Counted from the first letter of the stretch, positions 8,518 through 16,865 are shown. The stretch is DNA of 35,960 nucleotides from Armatimonadota bacterium (GCA_023511915.1 JAIMAN010000025.1:1-35960); one strand, 5' to 3'. Notes: generated from the letters alone by a model not told the origin. Translations and numbers: made by a program.

Positions 8518-9059
8518 CGCCCACCATACACGCCACAACCGTTTTGGCGGTACGCCGCGATGGGCAGACCGCCTTCGCCGCCGATGGGCAGGTGACCATC
8601 GGCGAGGTCGTGATGAAGCACACCGCTCGCAAGGTGCGCTGGCTCTACCAGAACCGCGTGCTGGCGGGATTCGCAGGCGCCGCCGCCGACGCGCAAGCGC
8701 TGATGGATCGCTTCGAATCGAAACTGGAGTCGGTCGGGGGCAACCTGCGCCGTGCAGCCGTAGAGTTCGCCAAAGACTGGCGCACGGATCGCGTGCTGCG
8801 CCACCTGAACGCGCTGATGGTCGTCGCCGACGCCGACACGCTGCTGGTGGTCGCAGGCGACGGGAATGTGCTGGAGCCTGACGAGGGGGTGGTCGGCATC
8901 GGCTCGGGCGGGGCGTATGCGCAGGCGGCGGCGGAAGCCCTGCTGCGCCACACGCAACTGACCGCCCGTGAAATCGCCGAAGAGGCGCTGCGCATCGCCG
9001 CGCGCCTGTGCATCTACACCAACGACCACATCGCGGTTGAGGTGATCGAGGCGCTATGA
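8514..9059 (+). CDS. hslV: ATP-dependent protease subunit HslV (ClpQ)
   Basis: The protein has 181 residues. It starts [17 protein letters not shown], continues [39 protein letters not shown] and [18 protein letters not shown], and has [19 protein letters not shown] and [11 protein letters not shown], the full HslV signature. By family alignment the catalytic Thr is the first Thr of the ATTV segment, so the seven-residue leader MTPTIHA would have to be removed, as in Thermotoga-type proteins. HslV forms the proteolytic double ring that works with the HslU ATPase. hslU normally follows but is absent here, where an exporter gene takes its place. It overlaps both neighbours by four bases. Confidence 0.95.
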   Translation: MTPTIHATTVLAVRRDGQTAFAADGQVTIGEVVMKHTARKVRWLYQNRVLAGFAGAAADAQALMDRFESKLESVGGNLRRAAVEFAKDWRTDRVLRHLNALMVVADADTLLVVAGDGNVLEPDEGVVGIGSGGAYAQAAAEALLRHTQLTAREIAEEALRIAARLCIYTNDHIAVEVIEAL

Positions 9060-10786
9060 CACGCACGGTCGCCCAGGCGCTGGCGTATCTCACCCTGCGC
9101 GTGGTGGCTAACAGTCTCCGCCGCGCGTTCTCTAACCCGCTCCGCGCCATCCTGACGACGCTCGTGCTGGCGTTTGTCCTGTGCGGGTGGGGCGGCGCGC
9201 TGATTGCCTCGCTTGCTGAAAACCCTGCCCGCGCCCAACCCGACATGCTCCAGCCCCAGCGCTTGATGCTCCGCTCCATCGGCTTGGTGGTCATCATCCA
9301 CTGGTTCTATGTGGTGTTTACGATTATTCCGTCGATGTTCCGCCCAGCGTTTGCGTTGGTGCAGGAGAGCGATGTGCATTATCTGTTCACCACGCCGCTT
9401 AAGCCGCTGACGCTCTTTCGCGGGATCATCCTCATTCGGGGGCTGTTCGGCGCGCTCTTCTTTATGTTCCTTCTGGTGGTGTACCTGCTGCTGTTCGGCG
9501 GGGCGCGGTTGCGCCTGTTGTCGACGGTGCAGGAGCCTGCCGCGCCCGCAATTGCGCTACTGTGCTATCCTGTGCTGTACCTGCTGGTGTTCAGCACGGC
9601 GCTCTTGTGGAGCATCGCGCTGGAAGCGATGGAGATTAGGGGGCGCAGCGCACGGCGGTGGGTGTTGCGTCTGCTGGTCGGCTGGGCGGCGCTGAGTTTC
9701 GGGCTGACGGGCGGCTACTTGGTGTACCTAAGTCGCCTATCCGAAGAGTTCGCATTTCTGACTGCGCTTGGCAAGGCGGTGGACTGGCTGCCTGCATATG
9801 TGCTGCTGTTACCTGTGCGCGGGCTGGCGGACGCCGCCATCGTGCTGTATCAGGGCTTTACGCCCGCGATGGGCGTCAGTTTCGCGCTGTGGCTTGCGGG
9901 GGTGTGGAGCGCGAATCGGCTGCTGGTGCGCTATCAGGATGTGCTGTACGAGGTGGGCGCGTCGCTGGCGCGCAAGGGCGCGGCGGCGCGCGCCTCGCGA
10001 CGCGACCCGCTCGGAACCTACCTGCAGCGCAAGGCGGAGGCGGCATCCGCCAAGCCGCTGCGCACGCTGCGCTGGCTGGAACGCTGGACGCCGCGCGGCG
10101 TGCTGGCGCTGCTGTGGCGCGACCTGCTGATTACTTGGCGCGCCAGCGGCTGGGGCAACCTCCTGATGGTCGCGCTGATGGCTGCTGCGCCCGTCGGATT
10201 GGCGCTGCTGATTCACTACACTGCGTCCCCCGAACGGGATACACGCCTCGCGCTCAAAATCGCTTACGCCGTCGCACAGGCGATGACCGCCTTCTTCATC
10301 TCGTTCGGCGCGTTCTACAGCTTCACCGACATGCTCCGCCGCGTGGAGTGGCAAAAGCCGCTGCCGTTCTCGCCCCGTGCCGTGATGGTGGTGGAGTCGC
10401 TGCCCAGCGTGGTCTTCTTCGCGGGGTCGCAACTGCTGGCGGCGTTGGTCATCAGCCTGTGGTTCCCCAGCGCGTGGCTGTTTTGGTTGGGCAGCAGTGT
10501 GGCAGCGACCAGTTGGGCAATCGTGCTGATGATGGCGATGCTCGCGATTGCGCTCATCAATCCCGACCCGACCGACTACACGCAGCGACTGCTGTCGGGC
10601 GTGTTGATTGTGCCTGCGCTGCTGGTTTCGGGCGCGCCGGGCGCGGCGATTTGGCTGCTGGGTGTCGGGCTGCAGTGGAACCTGTGGCTGATGGTCGGGT
10701 TGTCGTGCCTGACGAACCTGTTCGCTGCGCTCGCGCTGACCGCCTTCAACGGCGCGCTCTACGAAAAGTTCAGCCCGATTGACTGA
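9056..10786 (+). CDS. Putative ABC exporter membrane protein, full-length paralog
   Basis: This 576-residue protein has many hydrophobic segments: one near 32-50, one near 73-92, a cluster at 128-185, several at 205-290, and more in the C-terminal half. The [21 protein letters not shown] motif and the repeated [15 protein letters not shown] - [17 protein letters not shown] block match putative ABC exporter (PF16962-like) proteins. It ends [11 protein letters not shown], close to the short paralog's [11 protein letters not shown]. It overlaps hslV by four bases (ATGA), so its translation is probably coupled to a protease subunit. No ABC ATPase is adjacent. The transport role is from family naming, not evidence here. 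Confidence 0.75.
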   Translation: MTRTVAQALAYLTLRVVANSLRRAFSNPLRAILTTLVLAFVLCGWGGALIASLAENPARAQPDMLQPQRLMLRSIGLVVIIHWFYVVFTIIPSMFRPAFALVQESDVHYLFTTPLKPLTLFRGIILIRGLFGALFFMFLLVVYLLLFGGARLRLLSTVQEPAAPAIALLCYPVLYLLVFSTALLWSIALEAMEIRGRSARRWVLRLLVGWAALSFGLTGGYLVYLSRLSEEFAFLTALGKAVDWLPAYVLLLPVRGLADAAIVLYQGFTPAMGVSFALWLAGVWSANRLLVRYQDVLYEVGASLARKGAAARASRRDPLGTYLQRKAEAASAKPLRTLRWLERWTPRGVLALLWRDLLITWRASGWGNLLMVALMAAAPVGLALLIHYTASPERDTRLALKIAYAVAQAMTAFFISFGAFYSFTDMLRRVEWQKPLPFSPRAVMVVESLPSVVFFAGSQLLAALVISLWFPSAWLFWLGSSVAATSWAIVLMMAMLAIALINPDPTDYTQRLLSGVLIVPALLVSGAPGAAIWLLGVGLQWNLWLMVGLSCLTNLFAALALTAFNGALYEKFSPID

Positions 10787-10788
10787 AA

Positions 10789-10826
10789 CAGGGGCAAAGA
10801 GTATGCCTCCCTGCCCCCGCTGACGG
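10789..10826. terminator. Weak hairpin between converging genes
   Basis: GGGGCA near 10791 can pair with TGCCCC near 10812 across a roughly 16-base loop. No T-run follows. It sits between the stops of the exporter gene and the LuxR-type gene, where a two-way terminator would be expected. Confidence 0.25.
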
Positions 10827-10844
10827 TTTGGGTATCCCCCCAGC

Positions 10845-11105
10845 TCAGTCTGCCGCCTCGCCGAAGAAGGCTTCCACAGGAATCAGCCCCATCTGCGCCG
10901 CGCGTCGGAACGCCTTCACACGGTTGTTGACATTGAGTTTCTCGTAGATGTTCGCCAAATGGAAGTCCACCGTGCGCTTGCTCACAAACAGCGCGTCCGC
11001 CACTTCCTGCGAGGAGCGTCCCTGCGCGATGAGGCTCAGCACCTCAATCTCGCGCTTCGTCAGCCGTACCGGCTTGTTGCGGTTCTGCCAGTTCCCTTGG
11101 CTCAT
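10845..11105 (-). CDS. Single-domain LuxR/GerE-type DNA-binding protein
   Basis: The protein has 86 residues from ATG (complement of 11103-11105), preceded by GAGGTG on the minus strand. An upstream ATG at 11159 lacks this site. The body RLTKREIEVLSLIAQGRSSQEVADALFVSKRTVDFHLANIYEKLNVNNRVKA is a complete GerE helix-turn-helix. There is no receiver or sensor domain. Stand-alone GerE proteins of this size regulate transcription without a fused sensor. The final residues (LIPVEAFFGEAAD) are not family-typical. It is divergent from obgE and shares a 140-base region that holds a short palindrome. Confidence 0.92.
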   Translation of the reverse strand: MSQGNWQNRNKPVRLTKREIEVLSLIAQGRSSQEVADALFVSKRTVDFHLANIYEKLNVNNRVKAFRRAAQMGLIPVEAFFGEAAD

Positions 11106-11165
11106 CGTCGTATCACCTCGTTCCATGAGATTTCGCCGCCCGCAAGGAGGGTATTCCATATCCCC

Positions 11166-11178
11166 GTGAAAATTTCAC
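11166..11178. promoter_or_regulatory. Palindrome GTGAAAATTTCAC, possible operator
   Basis: A perfect 13-base inverted repeat (six-base arms around a central A) lies in the divergent region between the LuxR-type gene and obgE, about 60 bases from one start and 70 from the other. Its symmetry suits a dimeric regulator. Which protein binds is unknown; the adjacent GerE protein is the simplest candidate. Confidence 0.35.
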
Positions 11179-11237
11179 AGTCGCTTCTCCCCATGCCCTC
11201 TTTAGACACCCGAACGCCCCCTTAGGTTCGCAAACGG

Positions 11238-11243
11238 TATAAT
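11238..11243 (+). promoter_or_regulatory. -10 box of obgE (leaderless type)
   Basis: ACGGTATAAT is followed by five bases and the GTG at 11249. A consensus -10 this close implies the transcript begins at the start codon itself. Confidence 0.7.
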
Positions 11244-11248
11244 CCCCC

Positions 11249-12526
11249 GTGTTTATCGACGAGGCGGTGATCGAGGTAGAGGCGGGTCGCGGCGGGGACG
11301 GGTGCGTCTCGTTCCGCCGTGAGAAGCATGTGCCGCGCGGCGGTCCCGACGGCGGCGACGGCGGCAACGGCGGCAGCATCATGCTGGTCGCGGACACGCA
11401 CCTCAGCACCCTGCTCGATTTCCACTACAAGCGACGCTACAAAGCCAGCAGCGGCGGGCACGGCAGCGGCAGCAACCGCAAGGGACGCAACGGCAAGTCG
11501 ATTACACTGCGCGTGCCCGTCGGTACGCTGGTCTACGACGCCGACACGGGCGACCTGCTGGCAGACCTGTCGCGCCCTGGCATGCGGTTCGTCGCCGCGC
11601 GCGGGGGCAAAGGCGGACGCGGCAACGCGCACTTCACCACCCCCACCCGCCAGACGCCCCGCTTCGCCGAGAAGGGCTTGCCCGGCGAACGGCGCACGCT
11701 GCGACTGGAGCTGAAACTGCTCGCCGATGTCGGCATCGTCGGAATGCCCAACGCGGGCAAAAGCACGCTGATTAGCCGAATCTCCGCCGCCAAGCCCAAA
11801 ATCGCCGACTACCCCTTCACCACGCTCGTGCCCAACCTGGGCGTCGTGCGCTACCAAGACCAGAGCTTCGTCGTCGCCGATATACCAGGGCTGATTGAGG
11901 GCGCGCATGCGGGCATCGGGCTGGGGCATCAGTTCCTGCGTCATGTGGAGCGCGCGCGGCTGCTGCTGTACCTGCTGGATGTGTCGCCGTTTGCGACCGC
12001 GCCGCCGCTGGAGGCGTTCGAGACGCTTCGGCGCGAGCTGGAACTCTACAACCCCGACTTGGCGCGAAAGCCCGCGCTGGTCGCCCTGAACAAAATCGAC
12101 ACGCTCGCCCCCGACGAACGCGCGGCACTCGACGCTGTGCGCTGCGCCATCGAGGCGCACGGCTATGAGGTGTTCCCCATCTCGGCGTACACGGGCGAGG
12201 GGCTGGAGGCGTTGCTGGCGCGCTTGGCGCAGCGCGTCGCCGAGTTGCCCCCGCCTGAGCCGCTCATCGAGCCTGCCCCAGAGGTCGCCAAGCCCGTCCG
12301 TCAGCCCACCCGCGTCTACAAAGACGGCGAGGTGTTCGTCGTCGAGGGCACGCTGCCGCTGGAGATTGTGCAGCGCACCGACTTCGGCAACCACGAGGCG
12401 GTGCTGCGCATGCAGAAACGGCTCAAGGGGCTGGGGGTGTTCCGCCGCCTGCAGGAACTGGGCGCACAGGAGGGCGACACGGTGCGCATCGGGGATGTGG
12501 AGTTGGAGTATGTGCCCGATGTGTAA
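11249..12526 (+). CDS. obgE: GTPase ObgE/CgtA
   Basis: The protein has 425 residues. The Obg fold occupies about 1-158, with the glycine-rich repeats [23 protein letters not shown] and [12 protein letters not shown]. The G domain follows, with G1 GMPNAGKST at 165-173, the switch Thr in [13 protein letters not shown]3 [13 protein letters not shown]4 NKID and G5 SAYTGEG. The C-terminal OCT domain starts near 345 ([12 protein letters not shown]) and ends in [15 protein letters not shown]. Obg binds the large ribosomal subunit and links ribosome assembly to growth state. The GTG start directly after a TATAAT box suggests leaderless expression. The stop touches the stop of the opposing UPF0182 gene with no spacer. 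Confidence 0.97.
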   Translation: MFIDEAVIEVEAGRGGDGCVSFRREKHVPRGGPDGGDGGNGGSIMLVADTHLSTLLDFHYKRRYKASSGGHGSGSNRKGRNGKSITLRVPVGTLVYDADTGDLLADLSRPGMRFVAARGGKGGRGNAHFTTPTRQTPRFAEKGLPGERRTLRLELKLLADVGIVGMPNAGKSTLISRISAAKPKIADYPFTTLVPNLGVVRYQDQSFVVADIPGLIEGAHAGIGLGHQFLRHVERARLLLYLLDVSPFATAPPLEAFETLRRELELYNPDLARKPALVALNKIDTLAPDERAALDAVRCAIEAHGYEVFPISAYTGEGLEALLARLAQRVAELPPPEPLIEPAPEVAKPVRQPTRVYKDGEVFVVEGTLPLEIVQRTDFGNHEAVLRMQKRLKGLGVFRRLQELGAQEGDTVRIGDVELEYVPDV

Positions 12527-15304
12527 TCACTGCCCCGCCTCCATCTGCTTCAGGATTGCCTCCAGGCGGCGCATGCGTTCGCCGTAGGCTGCCCAGTCGC
12601 CGTTTTTGAGGGCGTCCTGCGCCTCGCGGTAGATGCGGTTCGCCTGTCGCGCCAGGCTGCGCAGGTCGGCGGGCGCGGACGGCGCCGTCGGCGGGGCAGC
12701 CGTCTCGCCGTCCCGTGCGACACGCGGCGGCGTGCGACCCGCGCGCTCGGCAAGCAACAACTGCAGCCCCTCCTCCACCGTGTCGGTCATCACCACGCGG
12801 TCTCCGCTGGCAAGCACCACCTTCGTCAACTCGGGAATCGCGCCCTCCGAACGCGCCCGCAGGTAAATCGGCTTGAAATACAGCATCGCCCGCCCCAGCG
12901 GGATCACCAACAGGTTGCCCCGAAACACCTGCGACCCCTGCTGGTTCCACAGGTTCAACTGCTGCGCGATGTCGGGGTTCTGGTTGATACGCGCGTCAAT
13001 CTGCTCGGGACCGTACACCAGCCGCTGGTTGGGGAAACGGTACAGCACCAGTTCGCCGTAGCGGTCGGGGTCGCAGTGCGCCACCAGCCACGCCACCAAG
13101 TTTTTGCGCTGCTGCGGGGTGAACGGCAAGGTCAGCAGGAAGCGCGGCTGCGGCTCGCCCGGCGGCTGCATAATCACATAGTACGGCGTCATCGGCACGG
13201 TCTCGTTGTTCTCCAGGATCTCGCGGGCGATTGCCCACGCATCCGCCTTGTTGAAAAACACGCGGGCGTCCGTCGTGTTGTAGAGTTCCAGCAGTTGCGC
13301 CTGCACCTCGAACAGGTTAATCGGGTAGCGCACATGCTCGCGCAAGCCCGCGGGCATCTCCGAAAGCGGCTTGAACACACCCGGATACGCCCGCGCGTAG
13401 GCGCGGATAATCGGGTCGGTCTCGTCGGCGATGTAGAAGTTCACCTCGCCCGTGTAGGCGTGAATGGTCGCCTTGACCGAGTTGCGCAGGTAATTGAACT
13501 GGCGCACGACCCGATCGCGCGACAGGAACGGGCGACTGTACGGGTAGTTGCGCGTGAAGGTGTAGCCGTCGTAAATCCACACAATCTCGCCGTTGTGAAT
13601 GACGGGGTAGGCGTCCTCATCCCAGCGCACGAACGGCAACATCGTCTGCACGCGCTCGCGGATGTTGCGCCGAAACAGCAGGCGCGACTCGGCGGTCAGG
13701 TCGCCTGAAAGCAGGATGTTCTGATCCGACAGCCGTATCGCAAACAGCATCCGCGTCAGCCAGCCGCCAATCGGCACGCCCCCATCGCCGCTGTAGGTCG
13801 TGTAGACATTCTCCTCGCCCTCCGCGCCTGTGAGTCGCGGGTAGTCGAACTCCTGCAACTGCGTGCGCACGATCGAGTAGCGGTCGATGTTCTCGCCGAA
13901 GTAGACGGCGGGGTTCTTCAGCGGCAAGTAGTCGGGCGTTTGCGGGGGCAAGTCGCGCATCCAGAACAACGGTTGCCCTTCGGGGGTCGCCTCGTTCACG
14001 GGGTTCATCACCACGCCGTAGCCGTGCGTGTACAGCAGGTGCAGGTTCTGCCAGCGTTGCGCGGCGGGCGGCAGCCCTTCCAGGTTCAACTCGCGCACCG
14101 ACAACAGCACCTGACGCAACGCGCCGTTCACCCGATAGCGGTCAACATCGATGTCCACGAACGCATAGTAGGGTTTCAGCGCCTGTAGCCCGTTGTAGAC
14201 CTGCCGCAGCGGGCGGAAGTCCCACAAGCGCAGGTTCTCCAGCGTGCCCTCCGCCCCGCGCAAATCGGCGGTGGTCAAGTCCTCGCGCACATCCATCGGC
14301 TGCACGCGAATCGTGTCCAACTTGTAGGCGCGGCGCGTGAAGGTCAGGTGTCGCTCGATATACTCGGTCTCGCGCTCCAACTGGTTCGGCACGACCACGA
14401 ACCGCTGCACCAACGGCGGGTAGAACAGCGTCGCCGCAATCCAAAACAGCAGCACAACGGCGAATCCGACAATCGGCAGTAGCAGCCCCGCCCCGCGCCG
14501 CAGGCTAATCAAGCACAACACCGCCGCGACCAGCAGCCCGAACACCGTGATATTCAGAATCGGCAGCCGCGCATGCACATCCGTGTAGCCCGCCCCGAAA
14601 AACTGGTCATGCTCCGAGAACACCAAGTCGTACCGCGCCAGCCACAAGTACCACGCGAACGCCAGCAGAAACAGCGTCGCCAGAATCAGCATGTGCGGCT
14701 TGACCGACGGCAAAAAGGTCGGCATCCCGCCCAGCCAGCCCAACGCGCGATTGAAGTAATAGAACGCGCCGATACCCACCAGCGCAATCAGCGTCGTGAA
14801 GACCACCAGCCCCGACACAAACGACAGAAACGGCAGCCGAAACACATAGAAGCCAACATCCTGCCCGAACAGCGGGTCTTTGACGCCGAACGCCTGCGCG
14901 TTTTGGAACAGCATCAGGTCGTTCCAGTACGCGCTTGCGCTTAAGCCAACAAACAGCGCGAATGCCCCCGCGCCCAGAATCAGCAGGTAGTAGGTGCCTC
15001 GGCGCACGGCGCGCGTGATGCGCACGATTCGCCCGCTGCGGACGGCTAAGTCGGGCGCGTCGGACGCCCCCGCCACGCGATTGGCAATCACCAAGTTCAC
15101 CAGCGCGAACAGGAAAAAGCCAATCGCCGCCGCCAAAAACAGCACCCACCGCAGCGCGAGAATGCGCCCGAAAATCTGGGGGTACTTCACATCATGCACA
15201 AACCACAAGTAGTCCGTGTACAGGTTGACGAATGTGCCCCCAAACAGCATCACGAGCAGGACGGCAGCGATGACGCCTGTCGCGATTCTCTGACGGGTTT
15301 CCAT
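12527..15304 (-). CDS. UPF0182 family large membrane protein
   Basis: The protein has 925 residues, typical for UPF0182 (PF03699). The first 310 residues hold about seven transmembrane helices (GVIAAVLLVMLFGGTFVNLY; LALRWVLFLAAAIGFFLFALVNL; and others). A large soluble domain follows with family features such as PQTPDYLPLKNPAVYFGE and WDEDAYPVIHNGEIVWIYDGYT, and near the C-terminus GNLLVIPLGRAMLYFKPIYL. The final 90 residues include a Pro/Ala linker and a helical stretch (ADLRSLARQANRIYREAQDAL). The biochemical role of the family is unknown to me. A leaderless-type promoter precedes the ATG. The gene ends flush against obgE. Confidence 0.93.
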   Translation of the reverse strand: METRQRIATGVIAAVLLVMLFGGTFVNLYTDYLWFVHDVKYPQIFGRILALRWVLFLAAAIGFFLFALVNLVIANRVAGASDAPDLAVRSGRIVRITRAVRRGTYYLLILGAGAFALFVGLSASAYWNDLMLFQNAQAFGVKDPLFGQDVGFYVFRLPFLSFVSGLVVFTTLIALVGIGAFYYFNRALGWLGGMPTFLPSVKPHMLILATLFLLAFAWYLWLARYDLVFSEHDQFFGAGYTDVHARLPILNITVFGLLVAAVLCLISLRRGAGLLLPIVGFAVVLLFWIAATLFYPPLVQRFVVVPNQLERETEYIERHLTFTRRAYKLDTIRVQPMDVREDLTTADLRGAEGTLENLRLWDFRPLRQVYNGLQALKPYYAFVDIDVDRYRVNGALRQVLLSVRELNLEGLPPAAQRWQNLHLLYTHGYGVVMNPVNEATPEGQPLFWMRDLPPQTPDYLPLKNPAVYFGENIDRYSIVRTQLQEFDYPRLTGAEGEENVYTTYSGDGGVPIGGWLTRMLFAIRLSDQNILLSGDLTAESRLLFRRNIRERVQTMLPFVRWDEDAYPVIHNGEIVWIYDGYTFTRNYPYSRPFLSRDRVVRQFNYLRNSVKATIHAYTGEVNFYIADETDPIIRAYARAYPGVFKPLSEMPAGLREHVRYPINLFEVQAQLLELYNTTDARVFFNKADAWAIAREILENNETVPMTPYYVIMQPPGEPQPRFLLTLPFTPQQRKNLVAWLVAHCDPDRYGELVLYRFPNQRLVYGPEQIDARINQNPDIAQQLNLWNQQGSQVFRGNLLVIPLGRAMLYFKPIYLRARSEGAIPELTKVVLASGDRVVMTDTVEEGLQLLLAERAGRTPPRVARDGETAAPPTAPSAPADLRSLARQANRIYREAQDALKNGDWAAYGERMRRLEAILKQMEAGQ

Positions 15305-15311
15305 ACGGGGT

Positions 15312-15317
15312 ATTGTA
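15312..15317 (-). promoter_or_regulatory. -10 box of the UPF0182 gene (leaderless type)
   Basis: On the minus strand TGGGTACAAT ends seven bases before the ATG at 15304. Confidence 0.65.
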
Positions 15318-15320
15318 CCC

Positions 15321-15379
15321 AGTCGGGTGCTGGAGGGTTTCTGGCTGCAGGTGGAGTGGCTGTGGACGCGCCCGCCGCT
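15321..15379 (+). pseudogene. Uma2 3'-end remnant (upstream copy)
   Basis: These 59 bases are identical to 15963-16021, inside the last codons of the intact Uma2 gene. They translate as SRVLEGFWLQVEWLWTRPPL. After that the match decays (TGGGAAGTTC against GTGGGAGGTTC in the third copy). No Uma2 start or body precedes it; the sequence instead runs straight into the UPF0182 promoter. It is a leftover tail from an earlier gene copy or a recombination scar. Confidence 0.85.
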
Positions 15380-15405
15380 TGGGAAGTTCAGACCAGTCCT
15401 CGCGG

Positions 15406-15411
15406 TATAAT
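15406..15411 (+). promoter_or_regulatory. -10 box of the Uma2 gene (leaderless type)
   Basis: GCGGTATAAT ends eight bases before the GTG at 15420. An out-of-frame ATG at 15416 lies between and would give only nine codons (MGDPYEIRR). Confidence 0.6.
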
Positions 15412-15419
15412 CCCTATGG

Positions 15420-16055
15420 GTGATCCGTATGAAATCCGTCGCTGATGCGAACGCACGCGCCCAGCCACAGGAAACGCTCCCCTTCGAGGCGTTCCTGTTG
15501 CAGTACGACGACGCCCACGCCGAGTGGGTCGATGGGGAGGTGCTGCCGAAAATGCCTGTATCGGTTGTTCATCAGCGTTCGAGCAGGTTTCTCTACGCGC
15601 TCGTCAACGCCTGGGTAGAGTACCATCAATTAGGCGAGGTACATCACCCGCCGTTGTTGGTGAAACTGCCCCTGCCCGACAACCGTGAGGTCGCCCGCGA
15701 ACCCGACATCGTGGTCATCCTCAGCGGCAACACGGGGCGCTTCGCCGAGCAATACTTTGACGGCGCGCCTGACCTGATTGTGGAAATCACCAGCCCCGCC
15801 AGCCGCCACACCGACCGCACGGTGAAGTACGAAGAGTACGAGACGGCGGGCGTGCCTGAATACTGGCTGATTGACCCCGACCGTCAGTACGCCGAGTTTT
15901 ACCAGCGGGATGCAGCGGGGCTGTACCGCGTGGCGTTCAGCGGCACGGAGGGGGTCTATCGCAGTCGGGTGCTGGAGGGTTTCTGGCTGCAGGTGGAGTG
16001 GCTGTGGACGCGCCCGCCGCTGTGGGAGACGCTGAAAACGCTGGGGCTGGCGTGA
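15420..16055 (+). CDS. Uma2 family (DUF820) nuclease-fold protein
   Basis: The protein has 211 residues from GTG 15420, or 208 from the ATG at 15429. It has the PD-(D/E)xK-like core of Uma2. FLLQYDDAHAEWVDGEVLPKMPVS forms the N-terminal part. EPDIVVIL and PDLIVEITSPASRHTDRTVKYEEYETAGVPEYWLIDP follow, with the Asp, Glu and Lys of the putative active site. Uma2 proteins are abundant in Cyanobacteria, Chloroflexota and related groups; their substrate is unproven and links to mobile DNA are only suggested. The last 20 codons are duplicated at the DNA level on both sides of the gene. Confidence 0.92.
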   Translation: MIRMKSVADANARAQPQETLPFEAFLLQYDDAHAEWVDGEVLPKMPVSVVHQRSSRFLYALVNAWVEYHQLGEVHHPPLLVKLPLPDNREVAREPDIVVILSGNTGRFAEQYFDGAPDLIVEITSPASRHTDRTVKYEEYETAGVPEYWLIDPDRQYAEFYQRDAAGLYRVAFSGTEGVYRSRVLEGFWLQVEWLWTRPPLWETLKTLGLA

Positions 16056-16057
16056 GA

Positions 16058-16063
16058 TATAAT
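16058..16063 (+). promoter_or_regulatory. -10 box of the UPF0175 gene (leaderless type)
   Basis: TATAAT overlaps the region just after the Uma2 stop and ends seven bases before the ATG at 16071. It lacks the GG dinucleotide usual in this window (GAGA precedes it). Confidence 0.6.
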
Positions 16064-16070
16064 AAGGGCG

Positions 16071-16289
16071 ATGACGACGCTTGTCGTGGAACTGCCGACG
16101 GAAATAGACGCCGAAGAGGCGCGTCTGCTGCTGGCAATCAAGCTCTACGAGATGGGCAGGCTCTCGCTGGGGCAAGCCGCGCAGCTGGCAGGCTACTCGA
16201 AACCTGCCTTTATGGAACTGCTGGGCAAGTATGGCGCGCCCGTCTTTGCCTACTCGCCTGAAGAGCTACGCGCAGAGGTTGAACGGTGA
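16071..16289 (+). CDS. UPF0175 family putative antitoxin
   Basis: The protein has 72 residues. VVELPTEIDAEEARLLLAIKLYEMGRLSLGQAAQLAGYSKPAFMELLGKYGAPVF is the UPF0175 (PF03683) core, a short helix-turn-helix-like fold. In many genomes this family sits directly before a DUF3368 PIN-like protein. The stop overlaps the next GTG start (GTGA), the coupling expected for an antitoxin and toxin pair. The toxin-antitoxin role rests on this arrangement and on family knowledge. Confidence 0.9.
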   Translation: MTTLVVELPTEIDAEEARLLLAIKLYEMGRLSLGQAAQLAGYSKPAFMELLGKYGAPVFAYSPEELRAEVER

Positions 16290-16747
16290 GCCCCAGTGCG
16301 GTGAGCAACAGCGCTTGCCTGATTAGCCTAAGTCGGATTGGGCGGCTGAGTCTGCTCCCGCAACTCTTCGGGGAGGTGCTAATCCCGCCTGCTGTCGCAC
16401 ACGAAACAAACCTCCATGCGGATTGGCTCCGAGTGCAGTCGCCGCGGAACGAGTCCCTTCTTCGGCTCCTGCGTGCAGTTGTCGACGCGGGCGAGGCGGA
16501 AGCCATCGCCTTAGCTTCGGAAACGAAACATCTCCTGATTATCGACGACAGGAAAGGAAGGCTGTGGGCGCAAAGAGTGGGCGTGCCCGTGATTGGAACC
16601 ATAGGCGTTATCGTGCGGGCAAAGCGCGCGGGCTACCTTGAAAGCGTCCGAACTGCTCTGGAGGAGCTTCAGTCTGTGGGCTTCTACCTCACTCCCCATC
16701 TGATGAACGAGGCGCTTCGCCTTGTTGGAGAAGCTACTTTTGAGTAG
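16286..16747 (+). CDS. DUF3368 PIN-like putative toxin
   Basis: This 153-residue protein is translated from a GTG overlapping the UPF0175 stop. SNSACLISLSRIGRLSLLPQLFGEVLIPPAVAHE matches the DUF3368 opening, where SNTSPLI is a common form. GEAEAIALASETKHLLIIDDRKGRLWAQRVGVPVIGTIGVIVRAKRAGYL carries the conserved acidic residues of the PIN fold. Such proteins are predicted RNases neutralised by their UPF0175 partner. Base composition is slightly less GC-rich than the flanks. It lies between two Uma2 tail copies, which suggests arrival as a cassette. Confidence 0.9.
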   Translation: MSPSAVSNSACLISLSRIGRLSLLPQLFGEVLIPPAVAHETNLHADWLRVQSPRNESLLRLLRAVVDAGEAEAIALASETKHLLIIDDRKGRLWAQRVGVPVIGTIGVIVRAKRAGYLESVRTALEELQSVGFYLTPHLMNEALRLVGEATFE

Positions 16748-16753
16748 CGTCTA

Positions 16754-16831
16754 TTCTGGCTGCAGGTGGAGTGGCTGTGGACGCGCCCGCCACTGTGGGA
16801 GGTTCTCAAGCGGTTGAAACTAAGTGGGTGA
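16754..16831 (+). pseudogene. Uma2 3'-end remnant (downstream copy)
   Basis: The first 38 bases match the intact Uma2 tail exactly, and the frame continues to a stop. It encodes FWLQVEWLWTRPPLWEVLKRLKLSG, parallel to the intact C-terminus (FWLQVEWLWTRPPLWETLKTLGLA). No upstream body exists, because the DUF3368 gene ends seven bases before it. It is the third copy of this tail in 1.5 kb. Confidence 0.85.
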
Positions 16832-16864
16832 AAATTACCCATCGCGTGGGTAAAATTCACCCAC
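16824..16864. promoter_or_regulatory. 41-bp imperfect palindrome over the ATPase promoter
   Basis: Two 18-base arms, GTGGGTGAAAATTACCCA and TGGGTAAAATTCACCCAC, are inverted copies with two mismatches around TCGCG. The right arm contains a TAAAAT -10 box (16851-16856) nine bases before the ATG. Each arm also has its own internal GGGT-n7-ACCC dyad. A repressor bound here would cover both the -10 box and the start codon. This is a probable operator. Confidence 0.6.
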
Positions 16865-16865
16865 G

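Noticed and set aside
8514-8540. Extra N-terminal residues before the HslV catalytic Thr
   Set aside because: Similar short leaders before the Thr occur in Thermotoga and Bacillus members, so this is normal for the subgroup.
11222-12394. 390-codon minus-strand ORF opposite obgE
   Set aside because: obgE is certain on the plus strand; the antisense frame is a codon-bias artefact.
16286-16330. Loss of the first catalytic Asp in the DUF3368 protein (SNSACLI)
   Set aside because: To my knowledge DUF3368 proteins often have Asn at this place (SNTSPLI), so it is not evidence of inactivation.
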